Shown here: piece by piece, positions 14,944 through 15,496 of the stretch
Position numbering within the stretch: position 1 is the first letter of the stretch
Layout of the letters: the number at the start of each line of letters is the position of its first letter
Source: Flavobacteriales bacterium
Lineage (GTDB): Bacteria > Bacteroidota > Bacteroidia > Flavobacteriales > BACL11
Direction of reading: 5' to 3'
Length of the DNA stretch: 15,496 bases
Assembly (NCBI GenBank): GCA_002724895.1
Contig: PBQB01000092.1
Location: forward strand, 1 to 15,496
Program-made: the position numbers and the translations under genes
Notes under the pieces: model-generated
The model's database searches: none
What the model saw: only the letters and a program-made list of their open reading frames with translations
What the model was told of the DNA's origin: nothing

Positions 14944-15496
14944 TTATAGTCTTTCTATATCTTCCTCATCACATATATTGCCATATTGTATTTCAATTAT
15001 ATGGCAAGGCTCTTTGTGTGGATTAATTATTTGATGCCACTCATTTTTCTGAACAAAAAAATAATCATGTAATTTGAGAGAAATTTTAGTTTTATTCTCA
15101 GGCTTATCTTTGCTATACATCACATCGCATGACCCTTTACTGACTAACCAGATTTCATTTCTATTGAAGTGTCTTTGAAAGCTCATTCTTTTTTCCGGTT
15201 GAACTACAAGTTCTTTTACTTTTACCCCTTGATCCTCAAAAAGATTACTAAATGTTCCCCAAATTCTGTCCTCATTACTATACCTCCATTTTTTTAAAAT
15301 GGATGATGAGGAATTTTTTTTATCATCGCCACCGACTGAAAAAATAAATTTGACTCCTTCAACTAGATCCATTTCAGGAATATTACTCTTATTTCTATCA
15401 CCTCCATTTGCGAAAATGATTTCGTCATTTGGATACAATTTCCTAATTTCAAGCAGTGCATTGGATGCACTTCCGATCTCGTCATCTTCAATACCA
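14944..15496 (-). CDS. Cytidylyltransferase-like / cupin fusion, C-terminal part cut by the window edge
   Basis: The frame is open to the right edge, so the true start is outside the window; 183 residues are visible, numbered here from the edge. Residues 1 to about 70 look like the second half of a cytidylyltransferase-family nucleotidyltransferase. FANGGDR (28-34) is followed by SVGGDDKKNSSSSILKKW (53-70), where the Lys and Ser cluster resembles the family's ISTT-type nucleotide-binding motif. From about 78 there is a single cupin: MSFQRHFNRNEIW (104-116) with His109 and Glu114, and NEWHQI (151-156) with His154, as in phosphomannose isomerase-type cupins. The first half (strand and H-x-G-H site) must lie to the right. 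The fusion suggests that an isomerase or epimerase step and activation of the same sugar phosphate are coupled. It is probably co-transcribed with the flippase gene. Confidence 0.7.
   Translation of the reverse strand, partial: GIEDDEIGSASNALLEIRKLYPNDEIIFANGGDRNKSNIPEMDLVEGVKFIFSVGGDDKKNSSSSILKKWRYSNEDRIWGTFSNLFEDQGVKVKELVVQPEKRMSFQRHFNRNEIWLVSKGSCDVMYSKDKPENKTKISLKLHDYFFVQKNEWHQIINPHKEPCHIIEIQYGNICDEEDIERL

Noticed and set aside
1..15496. JUMPstart/ops element, IS elements, tRNA genes or CRISPR repeats
   Set aside because: Looked for by eye on both strands; no GGCGGTAG-type element, transposase, clover-leaf gene or repeat-spacer array is apparent.

Overview
This is a strongly AT-rich, gene-dense window from a Gram-negative surface-polysaccharide locus (O-antigen, lipo-oligosaccharide or capsule). 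It holds many glycosyltransferases, a Wzy-like integral membrane polymerase, a PglK/MsbA-type ABC flippase and sugar-activation enzymes. The protein families look most like those of gammaproteobacteria such as Vibrio, Shewanella or Enterobacterales, but nothing here fixes the genus. Most starts have poor Shine-Dalgarno sequences. There are no rRNA, tRNA, IS or CRISPR features and no gene-free stretch over about 150 bp.

There are three transcription blocks. Block 1 (1..6708, leftward) is the assembly block. Read in its own direction it holds a 5'-truncated methyltransferase remnant, an R-x-D-L type putative glycosyltransferase, a GT-B enzyme with an LQHG motif, the Wzy candidate, a GT-A glycosyltransferase, two GT4-like glycosyltransferases, and the first 56 codons of a GT2 enzyme that leaves the window. 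Five of these genes overlap by 4 to 8 nt, so they are probably one translationally coupled operon. Block 2 (6860..12515, rightward) is a precursor-synthesis operon: a bicupin, a nucleotidyltransferase fused to an APH-type kinase, a SIS-domain phosphosugar isomerase, a transketolase split into two genes, and a shikimate-dehydrogenase-like reductase. Block 3 (12563..15496, leftward) holds a cytidylyltransferase-cupin fusion cut by the window edge, the ABC flippase, and a KdsC-like HAD phosphatase.

My reading is that blocks 2 and 3 make one or two unusual nucleotide-activated sugars or polyols. Transketolase rearranges the carbon chain, the SIS enzyme isomerises ketose and aldose phosphates, and the AroE-like enzyme reduces or oxidises a carbonyl. 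The HAD enzyme removes a phosphate, the fused kinase and nucleotidyltransferases activate the product, and the cupins may epimerise or isomerise. Block 1 transferases then build the repeat unit, the ABC protein flips it, and Wzy polymerises it. The functional classes parallel an NDP-heptose pathway but come from different families. The exact product cannot be read from the sequence. The opposed gene blocks and the broken methyltransferase at the 6.7 kb junction suggest the locus was assembled from separate cassettes.
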